This document shows, one piece after another, positions 16,662 to 26,329 of a DNA stretch of 44,552 nt. Every line of letters starts with the position of its first letter. Position 1 is the first letter of the stretch. This DNA comes from CAZJLP01 sp964546955 (GTDB lineage: Bacteria; Verrucomicrobiota; Verrucomicrobiia; Opitutales; Opitutaceae). Made by a program: the position numbers and the translations under genes. Where the stretch lies: assembly GCA_964546955.1 (NCBI GenBank), contig CAZJLP010000043.1, positions 1-44,552 of the forward strand, read 5' to 3'. Under the pieces are notes generated by a model, which ran no database searches, was not told the DNA's origin, and saw only the letters and a program-made list of their open reading frames with translations.

Positions 16662-17461
16662 TTCCCTCGGCCGAGTTGTTTCCGGACGAAGACTACCGGT
16701 TCCAACTCGGATTGCGGCGGGGCGATGCGGCGGATTTTTTTCGAGCGACGAAGGACGGCGACCGGCTATTGGACGAACGGCGGCGCTGGGTTGCCGAAGA
16801 TCCGGCGAAGTACACGGCCTTGCTGCCCCCTGGACAGGCGGTGTGGGAGGAGACGCGCTCGCTCGGGCAAAGCTGGGGCTCGCTCGCGGCGGACGTCACC
16901 ACGGTACAGGAGGCCGGAGCTTCCTGGGAGCCGGACTTTCTGCTTCTCGCGCGCGGCGCCGACGGACGATTTACCCTCGTGGGAGGCGCATTATGCTTTC
17001 CGACCGGCTGGGCGTTGGAGGAAAAGCTGGGATACCCGATTGGATTCATCCACGGGCCCGTACCGGGCTTGAATCCGGCGATCGGTGCGCAGATCGACCA
17101 GTTTCTGGGTCGGCTGAAGCCGGAGAACGCGTTTTTCCGGTCGAACTGGGGCATCGCCGCCACCGATGAACTCAATCTTCATCCCTCCCGCAAGCGCGAG
17201 GGGGCGGCGCCGCCGGTGGACTTGGCTCGGTTGTGGTTGCGAGTGGAGCACCAGGTTTTTGTCGCGTTGTCGAAATCCGCCGGTATTGTATTCGGTATTC
17301 GGATATCGCTACACCGGCTGGACGAGGTGGCAAAGGACCGCGAGGCCGCTCGGCGATTGGGGCGGGCGTTGCAGACCATGTCCCCTGAGGTGGCGGTGTA
17401 TAAACGAATCGACGCGGTGAGACAGGAGCTGGCGGCGAAGCTTGGCCAGTGGCAGGGCTGA
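16658..17461 (+). CDS. DUF3445 (heme-dependent oxidative N-demethylase-like) protein
   Basis: A 267-aa soluble protein of the DUF3445 family, some members of which bind heme and demethylate N-methyl compounds. Family blocks seen: FRFQLGL-like start (YRFQLGLRRGD), FCFPTGWALEEKLG-type block (LCFPTGWALEEKLGYPI), IHGPVPGLN and the C-terminal LWLRVEHQVFVALSKSAGIVFGIRISLHRLDEV. The GTG start at 16658 overlaps the TGA of the peptidase gene (GTGA); an open frame reaching back to 16445 is not family-like. Substrate cannot be told. The coupling to an M16 peptidase is unexplained. Confidence 0.8.
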   Translation: MIPSAELFPDEDYRFQLGLRRGDAADFFRATKDGDRLLDERRRWVAEDPAKYTALLPPGQAVWEETRSLGQSWGSLAADVTTVQEAGASWEPDFLLLARGADGRFTLVGGALCFPTGWALEEKLGYPIGFIHGPVPGLNPAIGAQIDQFLGRLKPENAFFRSNWGIAATDELNLHPSRKREGAAPPVDLARLWLRVEHQVFVALSKSAGIVFGIRISLHRLDEVAKDREAARRLGRALQTMSPEVAVYKRIDAVRQELAAKLGQWQG

Positions 17462-17462
17462 T

Positions 17463-17534
17463 CTCTCTCTTTATCTTTATCTTAATCTTTCTCTCGGTCG
17501 GGCTGTTTTCCGAGCAACCAAGATAAAGATTGAG
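17463..17534. repeat. Inverted hexad arrays after the DUF3445 gene
   Basis: Left arm 17463-17498 has 6-nt units (CTCTCT, CTTTAT, CTTTAT, CTTAAT, CTTTCT, CTCGGT). Right arm 17517-17534 has the reverse complement of units CTCAAT, CTTTAT and CTTGGT. The array begins 2 nt after the stop codon. Same logic as the heptad arrays but with a period of six. Confidence 0.75.
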
Positions 17535-17567
17535 GAAGCTCTGAAAAACGCTGGCGAATACTGGATC

Positions 17568-17660
17568 GAGGTGGAACGCGATCTCCGAGCGCGTTGGTTT
17601 GGCCTCCGCAGCTTCGTAAGAATACGTCCAGCAGCGCGCTCGGAGATCGCGCTCCACCTC
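17568..17660. repeat. Type-2 extragenic element, inverted pair
   Basis: Left arm 17568-17593 and right arm 17635-17660 are reverse complements over 26 nt with one mismatch (GAGGTGGAACGCGATCTCC versus GAGGTGGAGCGCGATCTCC, then GAGCGCG). The loop is 41 nt. Inside each arm CGCG/CGCG can form a small stem around ATCTCCGAG. No coding frame here is conserved-looking. Confidence 0.85.
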
Positions 17661-17686
17661 AAACGCCGTTTTTTCGGAGGTTCTTT

Positions 17687-17714
17687 AAAATAAAGAGGGG
17701 GGACCGCCGCCCCC
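17687..17714 (-). terminator. Probable terminator of the TPR gene
   Basis: On the minus strand a GC stem (GGGGG/CCCCC around CGGCGGT) is followed by CTCTTTATTTT, starting about 44 nt after the TPR stop. The T tract is interrupted, so strength is uncertain. Confidence 0.5.
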
Positions 17715-17757
17715 GGCCCCGGGGCAGCATGCCTTAAGGGCCTATTGCGGCAGCGGC

Positions 17758-18120
17758 CTACGCGACGCCGCCCTTGTGCTCCTCGGGATTTTTGAGCTGA
17801 TCCTTCCAGCTGAGAATCTTTGCCTGGGCGCCGAATTTTTCGGCCTGGGCCTTGTCTCCTTTTTCCATCCAGATCCGCGAAAGTGTGGTATTGATGAACA
17901 GATCGTCGGAGCGAAGCGAATGTGCGCTTTGGGCTGCGGAAAGGGCGTCGTCGAAACGGCGAAGACTGAAGTTGATTTCCGCCAAGGCATGCCAGGCTTC
18001 GAAGGCTTGGGGCGCCCGTTCCACGGCGCTCCGCAACTTGGCAAGAGCCGTGTCGTGATCGCCCATAGTGTAGTCGAAGGTCGCGTCTTCGATCAGAGTT
18101 TGGATGTCAGGAGCGGTCAT
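17758..18120 (-). CDS. Small TPR-repeat protein
   Basis: A 120-aa helical protein with about two tetratricopeptide repeats: DHDTALAKLRSAVERAPQA, EAWHALAEINFSLRRFDDAL and LFINTTLSRIWMEKGDKAQA. No signal or membrane segment, so probably a cytosolic scaffold; partner unknown. The ATG at 18120 is chosen because translation further upstream (to 18300) runs through the YceI-operon terminator hairpin and a repeat, and is not protein-like. It lies behind that terminator, so it needs its own promoter, which I could not identify. Confidence 0.75.
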   Translation of the reverse strand: MTAPDIQTLIEDATFDYTMGDHDTALAKLRSAVERAPQAFEAWHALAEINFSLRRFDDALSAAQSAHSLRSDDLFINTTLSRIWMEKGDKAQAEKFGAQAKILSWKDQLKNPEEHKGGVA

Positions 18121-18144
18121 CAGGGCACCGTACGCGATTGGAGC

Positions 18145-18178
18145 GAAAAAGAAAGGACGGCCTTTTGAGGCCGTCCTT
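18145..18178 (-). terminator. Rho-independent terminator of the YceI operon
   Basis: Perfect 10-bp stem AAGGACGGCC/GGCCGTCCTT (18153-18162 with 18169-18178), 6-nt loop, followed on the minus strand by TTCTTTTTC. It lies ~130 nt after the YceI stop, beyond a type-2 repeat. Confidence 0.85.
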
Positions 18179-18223
18179 GAAGGTGAGGCGGGGAGGATGC
18201 GATCCTGTCTGATCCAGGCTTCC

Positions 18224-18302
18224 GAGGTGGAACCCGACCTCCGGGCGGGTTGGATCGGAACAACGTTGCCAAATGGAGCGCATCGAGCAGCGCGCTCCAC
18301 CT
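18224..18302. repeat. Type-2 extragenic element, pair with altered inner stem
   Basis: Left arm at 18224-18252 reads GAGGTGGAACCCGACC then TCCGGGCGGGTTG. The right arm at 18286-18302 is a shorter CAGCGCGCTCCACCT. Compared with 17577-17593 the inner stem changed from CGCG/CGCG to CCCG/CGGG, that is on both sides, while the 9-nt loop keeps its CTCC. It lies between the YceI stop and its terminator, so it is probably in the 3' end of that mRNA. Confidence 0.75.
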
Positions 18303-18311
18303 TTTACCCAC

Positions 18312-18926
18312 TCACGATTTGGGCGAGGCGCCGACGATCGGGATCGTGATGTCGATTTCGTTGGAGACCTTGTCTTCGTTTTGGCCCGCTTGGATCTGGA
18401 AGTCGTTGCGAGTGATTTTGAAGTTGCCGCGCACGACCAAGAGGTCGCCTTTGGCTTTTGGCAGCCGTTTGCCGAGCGCGTCTTCGAGGTAGGTGATTTT
18501 GACCGGCACTTTGACATCTTTGGTGACGCCTTTCACCGTGAGCTTACCGCTGGCGTCCGCGCTGGTGACATTGCCTGTCGTCTTCACGTTATCCAACTTC
18601 GCGATTTCGAAGGTGATTTCCGGATGTTTGGCTGCGTCCAGCCATTTGTCGCTGTGCAGATGCTGAGTCATGGTCGAGTTCGTTGTGGCGAGCGAACTCG
18701 TCGCGACCGTGATTTTCCCCGTGATGGAGGCAGGATCTTTCGGGTCGAAAGAGACCGTGCCCGTTACCCCGTTGGCCGTTCCCGAGATGGGTTCGACGAC
18801 CGCGTCGAGGTTGAAGGTGATCGCGTTGACGCCTTTCGGGTCCTTGAAATCGAACGACTGAGGCGCAGCGCTCAAAGAGCCCGCGAGGCTGAGAAGCAAC
18901 AGACCGGATGTACGGAGGTGTTTCAT
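18312..18926 (-). CDS. YceI-family periplasmic lipocalin-like protein
   Basis: A 204-aa exported protein with signal peptide MKHLRTSGLLLLSLAGSLSAA. The mature part is a YceI domain: SFDPKDPASITGKITVATSSL, MTQHLHSDKWLDAAKHPEITFEI, GKLTVKGVTKDVKVPVKI and NFKITRNDFQI. YceI proteins bind long isoprenoid or amphiphilic ligands in an eight-stranded barrel; a role in isoprenoid-quinone handling is possible. Its ATG overlaps the stop of the upstream small membrane protein gene by 4 nt (18923-18926), so the two are translationally coupled. Confidence 0.93.
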   Translation of the reverse strand: MKHLRTSGLLLLSLAGSLSAAPQSFDFKDPKGVNAITFNLDAVVEPISGTANGVTGTVSFDPKDPASITGKITVATSSLATTNSTMTQHLHSDKWLDAAKHPEITFEIAKLDNVKTTGNVTSADASGKLTVKGVTKDVKVPVKITYLEDALGKRLPKAKGDLLVVRGNFKITRNDFQIQAGQNEDKVSNEIDITIPIVGASPKS

Positions 18927-19210
18927 GGTTGGGAGGTTTGTTTACGGATGAAAAACGACGCCGCGGCGATCGCACCGGCGGCGGCCAGGCCGATGCCCAG
19001 AAATTCGATGCCGGGCACGTACTTTTTTTGGTACTCGATGTACTCGATGCCGGTGACCTCGTCGGTCTTCTTGAGCGCGATCTGGTCTTTGCTCCAGCCG
19101 AGGTTCGCGCCGGTCGCGACCCAGATCATCAGGGCGGCAAGGGCAATGGCAGCGGCGGCGAGACGAAGCTGGAGGCGCCGATTACCGGGCGAAGTGTGCA
19201 CCGATGACAT
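18923..19210 (-). CDS. Small two-helix membrane protein upstream of yceI-like gene
   Basis: A 95-aa protein with two hydrophobic segments (LQLRLAAAAIALAALMIWVATG and FLGIGLAAAGAIAAASFFI) joined by a charged loop (WSKDQIALKKTDEVTGIEYIEYQKKYV). Not a family I recognise. The ATG at 19210 (MSSVHTSPGNRR) is chosen over 19261 because it gives a short positively charged lead to the first helix. Overlap with the YceI gene by ATGA suggests the two products act together; some YceI genes are paired with cytochrome b561-type membrane genes, but this protein has no heme-ligand pattern. Confidence 0.65.
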   Translation of the reverse strand: MSSVHTSPGNRRLQLRLAAAAIALAALMIWVATGANLGWSKDQIALKKTDEVTGIEYIEYQKKYVPGIEFLGIGLAAAGAIAAASFFIRKQTSQP

Positions 19211-19300
19211 GAGAGAAAGCGGCGCACGGTATGTCGCTTCGTTCTCCCGCGCAAGCAACACGGCGATTTTCAGCCGGCAGGTCGGTTTCGCGTCGGAGGA

Positions 19301-19400
19301 GCTGAGCGCTGAGCGCTTGGAGTCTAGAGCTAAGGGTGAGCCATGAGAATCCGGAGGTTTCCGGAGGCTCTCAGCTCTTGGCTCTAAGCTCAGTAGCTCA
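19301..19400. repeat. Inverted heptad arrays directly after queA
   Basis: Units at 19301-19342: GCTGAGC, GCTGAGC, GCTTGGA, GTCTAGA, GCTAAGG, GTGAGCC. Right arm 19366-19400: GGCTCTC, AGCTCTT, GGCTCTA, AGCTCAG, TAGCTCA, the reverse complement of the same theme. The structure starts 3 nt after the queA stop on the minus strand, with a 23-nt loop that itself holds a CCGG-rich palindrome. It could act as a 3' hairpin of the queA mRNA. Confidence 0.85.
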
Positions 19401-19402
19401 CA

Positions 19403-20479
19403 TCAGAGCACCAGCATTGCATCGCCGTAGCTGAAGAAGCGGTATTCTTGCCGAATGGCCTCCGAGTAAATCTCTTTCAGCCACTCGATGCCGTCCGTGC
19501 TGCCGGGAGTGAGAAACGCGGAGACCAGGCAGAGCAGGGTCGAGCGAGGTTGATGGAAATTGGTGATCAAGGCATCGACGCCGCGGAACGTGGCGGGAGG
19601 GTAGAGGAACACCGAAGCTTCTCCGACGAAGGCCGTGGGCAATGGAGCATTATGGCGCTGTAGAAAGTCCTCGACTGTACGCACGCTGGTCGTCCCGACC
19701 GCGACTCGCCGTCTGCCTGTCGCGAAAAGAAGGCACTGCATTTCCATGGACAACTCGTAAGTCTCCCGGTGGATGACGTGCTCGTGGACGTGGGCCGCGG
19801 TGATCGGCCGAAAGGTGCCGAGTCCGACGTGCAACGTGACGTCGGCCATCTCCACCCCCGCTTGCAGGAGTTCGGCGATGAGTTCCGGCGTGAAATGTAG
19901 ACCGGCAGTGGGGGCGGCGACGGCGACTTGCCGGTCCGGCTTCGCATAGACCGTTTGGTACCGGGTCACATCGTGTGTTCGTTCGTCCGCGCTGCCGGTG
20001 CGTTCAATGTAAGGAGGGAGCGGGACGGTTCCGAGGCGGTTGGCGATCGATGCGATACTCTCATCGTTGGCAGTGGTGAAGCGCACGAGGGCCGAGCCAT
20101 CTCCATTTTTTTGCAGGACGGCCCCTGAAAACTCCGTGCCGTGGGCAAAAGTCGCGCCAACCGGCAGGCGTTTGCCGGGGCGCAGCAGGCACCACCATCG
20201 GTTCTCGCCCGCATGATCGGGCCGAAGGAGGAAGCATTCGACGGCGCCGCCCGTCGATCGATGAGCGGAAAGGCGGGCTGGTAGAACGGCTGCGTTGTTC
20301 CTGATCAGAACGTCGTTCCCGGTGAGATAAGAAGGCAGGTCGCTGAACCGGCGATGCTCGAGGCGGCGCGACGTTCGATGCACGACCAGCAACCGAGACG
20401 CGTCCCGCCGTGCCGCGGGCATTTGTGCGATGAGGCGGGCGGGAAGATCGTAGTCGAAGAGCTCGGTGGGGAGCGACAC
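19403..20479 (-). CDS. queA: S-adenosylmethionine:tRNA ribosyltransferase-isomerase
   Basis: Builds epoxyqueuosine in tRNA by moving the ribosyl part of SAM to 7-aminomethyl-7-deazaguanine. Typical blocks: FDYDLPARLIAQ, RRDASRLLVV, NDVLIRNNAAVLPARL, GTVPLPPYI, RYQTVYAKPDRQVAVAAPTAGLHFTPELI, LHVGLGTFRPI, HRETYELS and TNFHQPRSTLLCLVSAFLTP. Length 358 aa is normal. No tgt gene adjoins. The 3' end is followed within 3 nt by a heptad inverted repeat. Upstream it is divergent from the tRNA-Thr gene. Confidence 0.97.
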   Translation of the reverse strand: MSLPTELFDYDLPARLIAQMPAARRDASRLLVVHRTSRRLEHRRFSDLPSYLTGNDVLIRNNAAVLPARLSAHRSTGGAVECFLLRPDHAGENRWWCLLRPGKRLPVGATFAHGTEFSGAVLQKNGDGSALVRFTTANDESIASIANRLGTVPLPPYIERTGSADERTHDVTRYQTVYAKPDRQVAVAAPTAGLHFTPELIAELLQAGVEMADVTLHVGLGTFRPITAAHVHEHVIHRETYELSMEMQCLLFATGRRRVAVGTTSVRTVEDFLQRHNAPLPTAFVGEASVFLYPPATFRGVDALITNFHQPRSTLLCLVSAFLTPGSTDGIEWLKEIYSEAIRQEYRFFSYGDAMLVL

Positions 20480-20626
20480 GGAGGGAGTTGAGCGAGCCGG
20501 GCGAGGGGAGGGCGAGATTCTTTTGCGCCGGCGGCGGCTTCAAAATTCGCTTGCCCGCGTTGATCCGGGCTCGGTATTACTTGCCGCTCTGATCGCGCCT
20601 TTGAGCGTTTTGGTGCTTTGCACTGA

Positions 20627-20635
20627 TGCGATAAT
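20627..20635 (+). promoter_or_regulatory. Candidate extended -10 promoter of tRNA-Thr
   Basis: TGCGATAAT (TGn then GATAAT) lies 20 nt before the mature tRNA 5' end. No good -35 is found at 16-18 nt, which an extended -10 can tolerate. Confidence 0.4.
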
Positions 20636-20655
20636 CTCTAAGGTTGGCGGCTCAG

Positions 20656-20731
20656 GCCGAGCTAGCTCAGTTGGTAGAGCAACGCTTTCGTAAAGCGTGG
20701 GTCGTCGGTTCAAGTCCGATGCTCGGCTCCA
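20656..20731 (+). tRNA. tRNA-Thr (anticodon CGT)
   Basis: Acceptor stem GCCGAGC pairs with GCTCGGC; D-arm GCTAGCTCAGTTGGTAGAGC is canonical. Anticodon stem ACGCT/AGCGT holds the loop TTCGTAA, anticodon CGT reading ACG (Thr). The T-arm contains GGTTCAAGTCC. The discriminator is T and CCA is encoded (20729-20731). All 76 nt fold as a standard cloverleaf. Confidence 0.97.
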
Positions 20732-20741
20732 GTTTTGCAAG

Positions 20742-20769
20742 AACCCCGCCCGTCGTGGCGGGGTTTTTT
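20742..20769 (+). terminator. Rho-independent terminator of tRNA-Thr
   Basis: Perfect 9-bp stem AACCCCGCC/GGCGGGGTT around CGTCGT, followed by a run of T, starting 11 nt after the CCA end. Confidence 0.93.
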
Positions 20770-20945
20770 GCAGGACGGTTTTGTCACTTGGGTTTGGGTT
20801 CAGTGGAGGGCAGGGCGAGTGGGTCCCCTCGACAGATTCGGGGCCTTGAGTGAAATCGACACGGCGGCTGAGCGGTGGGCGGCTTCGATGCGGTGCGACA
20901 TGAGATCTCCCTGAAAGCGGAGCCAGTTGCATGGAACTTGTCCCA

Positions 20946-20974
20946 CAGCGCGCTCGGAGAACGCGCTCCACCTC
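20946..20974 (-). repeat. Type-2 extragenic element, single copy
   Basis: Plus strand CAGCGCGCTCGGAGAACG then CGCTCCACCTC; nearly the same as the right arm at 17633-17660 (one changed base in the centre). It ends 11 nt before the stop of the minus-strand Lon-domain gene. The rest of the spacer 20770-20945 shows no gene; 20806-20840 is weakly similar to the type-1 element. Confidence 0.75.
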
Positions 20975-20984
20975 GATCCGTTGT

Positions 20985-21671
20985 TCAATTCAGACAGATA
21001 TCGTCGTCGCCCAAGCTGCCTTGGAGTTTGCGGCGAAGCTTCATGTCGCTGATTTCGGTCCGGAGGCGACTGGAGAAGAGTTGGAGGCGATGATGAACAT
21101 CCAGGGTTTCCAGGAGTTTCTGTTTGAAACTCGCATCTTCGCAGAGGCCGAAAGCGGCGAGGTCGACGAAAGTTTCCGGATCGTCTACCGTCTTAAGAAA
21201 TTGGGCGAATTCGGCGGGGACCGTTCCGCCGAGGCGCTGCTTGGTCACGATGAGTTTTGCCAGATCGGTGCGCAGGCGGGCGTTTTCGTCCGGGTCAGCG
21301 CCCGGTTCGCTTGAAAGCGCACGCACTTTTATGCTGCGATAAGGCTCCTCCCGGACAATTCCGAGGATTGCCACCCGAGCCAGGCCCTGAATGAGCAAAT
21401 TTGAGGTCCCATTCTCGTTTTTCTGACACGCGCGGACGATTCCTACCGTGGCAACGCGGTGAGGCGGTTCGAACTGTTCGGGCGCGGACTTGGCCAGCTT
21501 CGAATTGACTCCGGCAATCGCGAATAAACGGTCGCTCGCCAACGAATCCTTCAGCATCTGACGGTAGCGCGGTTCAAAAATGTGGAGCGGCATCAATGCC
21601 TGAGGACAGACCGCGACGTCGGGCAGCGTCATCACGGCGATCTCACTCGGAAGCGTTATTTCCATTTCCAT
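20985..21671 (-). CDS. Lon N-terminal (substrate-binding) domain protein
   Basis: A 228-aa stand-alone LON_substr_bdg domain without the AAA+ ATPase or Ser-Lys protease parts. Recognisable blocks: MTLPDVAVCPQALMPLHIFEPRYRQMLKDSL, FAIAGV, VATVGIVRACQKNENGTSNLLIQGLARVAI and the C-terminal helical part ETLDVHHRLQLFSSRL. Such proteins are widespread and thought to be adaptors or regulators, without a settled role. Start may be the first or third codon (MEMEI). Divergent from dnaK, a position that makes a link to protein quality control attractive but unproven. Confidence 0.88.
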   Translation of the reverse strand: MEMEITLPSEIAVMTLPDVAVCPQALMPLHIFEPRYRQMLKDSLASDRLFAIAGVNSKLAKSAPEQFEPPHRVATVGIVRACQKNENGTSNLLIQGLARVAILGIVREEPYRSIKVRALSSEPGADPDENARLRTDLAKLIVTKQRLGGTVPAEFAQFLKTVDDPETFVDLAAFGLCEDASFKQKLLETLDVHHRLQLFSSRLRTEISDMKLRRKLQGSLGDDDICLN

Positions 21672-21892
21672 GGACTGAAGGTAGGGTGGGACGATCCGAT
21701 TTCAACTGTCAGCGCTCAGTGTGCCAATTTTGTGTCCCGCCGTAGTGTAGGTGTCCCAGAGTGCGACAACGTGACACGGATATTCCCTCAACTTTCGCGG
21801 TCACCGCCGCTCGGTTAAATTTTAAGCGATTGCCAATTAAGCACTAATGCCTGGGCGAGGCGCCGGGGTATATCGTCTGCTGAGTGGGGGGC

Positions 21893-23848
21893 ATGAGCCG
21901 AATTTTAGGTATCGATCTGGGCACGACCAATTCCTGTATGGCAATCATGGAAGGCGGAGAGCCGGTCGTCATTCCGAATGCCGAAGGTGCGCGGACGACC
22001 CCGTCGGTCGTAGCGTTCACCAAGTCGGGAGAGCGTCTCGTCGGGCAAGCGGCGAAGCGCCAGGCAGTGACCAACCCCCGTAACACCATTTTCTCAGCCA
22101 AACGTCTGATTGGTCGTAAATACTCTGAAATTAAACAGGAAGCCGCGAGCTTTCCGTTCAAAGTCGTTGAAGGAAAGAACGGCGACGCTTACATCGAGGT
22201 TCAGGTCGGCGATAAGACGGAGCAGTTCGCTCCGCAGCAGATCTCCTCGTTTGTCTTGGCCAAGCTGAAGGCCGACGCAGAGGCCTACTTGGGCGAAAAG
22301 ATCGCCCAGGCAGTCATCACGGTCCCGGCCTACTTCAACGACGCGCAGCGTCAAGCGACCAAAGACGCGGGCAAGATCGCGGGCCTCGACGTCCTTCGTA
22401 TCATCAACGAGCCGACCGCGGCTTCGCTGGCCTACGGCCTCGACAAGAAGAAAGACGAGAAGATCGCGGTGTTCGACTTGGGCGGCGGTACGTTCGACGT
22501 CTCCGTGCTCGAAATCGGAGACGGCGTTTTCGAAGTGAAAGCCACGAATGGCGACACTCACCTGGGTGGCGACAACTGGGATGAAGCCATCATCGGCTGG
22601 CTGGTTGAAACATTCAAAAAGGAGAACGGAATCGACCTGCGCAAAGATCCGATGGCGCTCCAGCGCCTCAAGGAAGAAGCGGAGAAGGCCAAGATCGCGC
22701 TGTCCTCGACCCAAAGCGTCGACATCAATCTTCCCTTCATCACGGCGGATGCGTCCGGCCCGAAGCATCTCAATGTTTCTCTCAGCCGCGCCAAACTGGA
22801 GCAAATCTGCGAATCCCTCTTTGAGCGTCTCGTTCCGCCTTTCAAGAGCTGCTTGAAGGACGCCGAATTGACCTCCGACAAGATCGACGAACTCGTGTTG
22901 GTGGGTGGCATGACCCGCATGCCGAAGGTGGTCGACATCGCCAAACAGCTCGGCGGCAAGCAGCCTCACCAAGGCGTGAATCCGGACGAAGTGGTCGCGA
23001 TCGGCGCGGCGGTCCAGGGCGGCGTGCTCAAGGGCGATGTGCGCGACGTGCTGCTGCTCGATGTGACTCCGCTTACGCTGGGCATTGAGACCGCGGGCCA
23101 GGTGGCCACGCCGATGATCCCACGCAACACGACGATTCCCGCGAAGAAGACGCAGACGTTCTCCACCTACAGCGACAACCAACCCTCGGTTGAAATTGTA
23201 GTCCTCCAAGGAGAGCGCCCGATGTCGCGCGACAATAAAGTTCTCGGCACGTTCCGTCTCGACGGCATTCCGCCGGCGCCGCGCGGCGTGCCGCAGATCG
23301 AGGTCACCTTCGACATCGACGCGAACGGCATCCTGCACGTCTCAGCCAAGGATCTCGGCACGGGCAAGGACCAGAAGATCACGATCCAAGGTTCGTCTGG
23401 ACTCTCCAAGGAGGAGGTCGAGAAGATGACCAAGGAAGCGGAGATCCACGCGGCCGAAGACAAGAAGCGCAGGGAAGCGGTCGAAGCGAAGAACCAGCTC
23501 GACACGACCATCTACCAGATCGAGAAGACGATGAAGGACGCCGGCGATAAGCTCCCGGCCGACCTCAAGTCGAAGCTCGAGACCGCGGTGGCGTCGGCCA
23601 AGAAGGATCTCGAATCCAACGACGCCGATCGCATGAAGGGCGCGGTTGAAAATCTGACCAAGCTCGGCGGCGAGCTCTATGCCCAAGCCCAGCAAGCGGC
23701 CCAAGCCGCCGGTGCGGCGGGCGGTCCCGCCCCCGAAGCGGACGGCGCGGGCGCTGGCCCTTCGGCCGGCAGCTCGAAGAAATCCGATAAAAAATCCGAC
23801 GTGGTCGACGCCGACTTCGAAGTCGTGGACGAAGAAAAGAAGAAATAA
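21893..23848 (+). CDS. dnaK: Molecular chaperone DnaK (Hsp70)
   Basis: ATP-dependent folding chaperone, 651 aa. The nucleotide-binding domain has GIDLGTTNSC, NEPTAASLAYG and AVFDLGGGTFDVSVLE; the substrate domain follows (DVTPLTLGIETAG), then a lid and the C-terminal EEVD-like tail VVDADFEVVDEEKKK. The ATG at 21893 gives the canonical start MSRILGIDLGTTN; a GTG three codons earlier is also open. groES and groEL follow directly, but grpE and dnaJ are absent. I find no CIRCE (TTAGCACTC-N9-GAGTGCTAA) or clear sigma32 promoter in the 221-nt upstream spacer. Confidence 0.98.
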   Translation: MSRILGIDLGTTNSCMAIMEGGEPVVIPNAEGARTTPSVVAFTKSGERLVGQAAKRQAVTNPRNTIFSAKRLIGRKYSEIKQEAASFPFKVVEGKNGDAYIEVQVGDKTEQFAPQQISSFVLAKLKADAEAYLGEKIAQAVITVPAYFNDAQRQATKDAGKIAGLDVLRIINEPTAASLAYGLDKKKDEKIAVFDLGGGTFDVSVLEIGDGVFEVKATNGDTHLGGDNWDEAIIGWLVETFKKENGIDLRKDPMALQRLKEEAEKAKIALSSTQSVDINLPFITADASGPKHLNVSLSRAKLEQICESLFERLVPPFKSCLKDAELTSDKIDELVLVGGMTRMPKVVDIAKQLGGKQPHQGVNPDEVVAIGAAVQGGVLKGDVRDVLLLDVTPLTLGIETAGQVATPMIPRNTTIPAKKTQTFSTYSDNQPSVEIVVLQGERPMSRDNKVLGTFRLDGIPPAPRGVPQIEVTFDIDANGILHVSAKDLGTGKDQKITIQGSSGLSKEEVEKMTKEAEIHAAEDKKRREAVEAKNQLDTTIYQIEKTMKDAGDKLPADLKSKLETAVASAKKDLESNDADRMKGAVENLTKLGGELYAQAQQAAQAAGAAGGPAPEADGAGAGPSAGSSKKSDKKSDVVDADFEVVDEEKKK

Positions 23849-23936
23849 ATTTCTAGGTTTTGCGCGCGCCGGTCCTCGACATTGGCGCGTGTCGTTCCTG
23901 AAAAATCGACAACCATCCTCAACAACCCAAAAATAT

Positions 23937-24233
23937 ATGGCAAAAGTTAAGATCAAGCCCATCGGCGATCGTGTTCTCGTAAGGCACCTTGAAGAAAAGG
24001 AACAAGTCCGCGGGGGAATCATCATCCCGGACTCGGCCAAGGAAAAGCCCCAAGAGGCTGAAGTCATCGCCCTGGGAACGGGCAAGAAGGACGAAAACGG
24101 CAAGGTCTCGACGTTCGAAGTGAAGGTCGGAGATCGCGTGCTCATCAGCAAATACGGCGGCACGGAAGTGAAGCTCGAAGACGAGAAGTACACGCTCGTG
24201 CGCGAAGACGACATCCTGGGCGTCATCGCCTAA
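23937..24233 (+). CDS. groES: Co-chaperonin GroES (Hsp10)
   Basis: A 98-aa lid subunit of the GroEL chamber. It contains KPIGDRVLVRHLEEKEQVRGGIIIPDSAKEKPQEAEVIALGTG, the mobile loop GGIIIPDSAKEK, and the end KYTLVREDDILGVIA. The ATG at 23937 lies behind an AT-rich leader without Shine-Dalgarno. It is 88 nt after dnaK and 53 nt before groEL. Confidence 0.98.
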   Translation: MAKVKIKPIGDRVLVRHLEEKEQVRGGIIIPDSAKEKPQEAEVIALGTGKKDENGKVSTFEVKVGDRVLISKYGGTEVKLEDEKYTLVREDDILGVIA

Positions 24234-24286
24234 GTATCGGAATTACACCTACAATAAAGAATAGCAATTAATCCAATTTTATCACT

Positions 24287-25918
<1,632 letters not shown>

Positions 25919-25953
25919 GTTCCATACACCTGCTTACTGCGCTCGATTATTTC

Positions 25954-25986
25954 AGGCGTCGCTCGAAAGAGCGGCGCCTTTTTTTT
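25954..25986 (+). terminator. Rho-independent terminator after groEL
   Basis: 11-bp stem AGGCGTCGCTC/GAGCGGCGCCT (one G-T pair) closed by a GAAA tetraloop and followed by eight T. Confidence 0.95.
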
Positions 25987-26329
25987 GCGGAGACAGGTCT
26001 CGACGGAAAAGATAAGAAGAACGAGAAAGAGAAAGAGGGCGGTGCGGCGCCGCCGAATGTCTGCGCCTGGAGGATCTTTTTGCTGACGTTTCGACCATTG
26101 GGGCAGGGCAGAGTCGGTTGAAGGGATGGTTGAGTTCCGAGGCTCGGCAACGGACCTGTCACATCATTTGCAGATCGCAGGTAAGCTGTTCGGAGGGGAG
26201 GACATGTATACGGATGGAGGGGGTATGACATTCGGTGGCTTGCGCGGGGGAAAGGGCTCGGCATCACGTTGAGGCGCTGTACCCCCTTTCGGCCGCAATT
26301 CCGCCAATTGCGATAGCTACCCTTGTTCG
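25987..26329. other. Intergenic region between groEL terminator and the beta-helix protein gene
   Basis: No gene is supported in these 343 nt. 26012-26037 is a purine-rich hexad array (GAACGA, GAAAGA, GAAAGA), the reverse complement of the CTTTCT-type units at 17463-17534. The remainder, including 26275-26329 (pyrimidine-rich leader), holds no motif I can name; the promoter of the next gene should lie here. Confidence 0.6.

Noticed and set aside
21830..21860. CIRCE-like half site (AATTAAGCACTAATGCC) before dnaK
   Set aside because: Only a loose half match; no GAGTGCTAA partner at 9-nt spacing.
22094..23338. 414-codon minus-strand frame opposite dnaK
   Set aside because: Shadow frame; composition is that of a reversed coding strand and no motif is seen.
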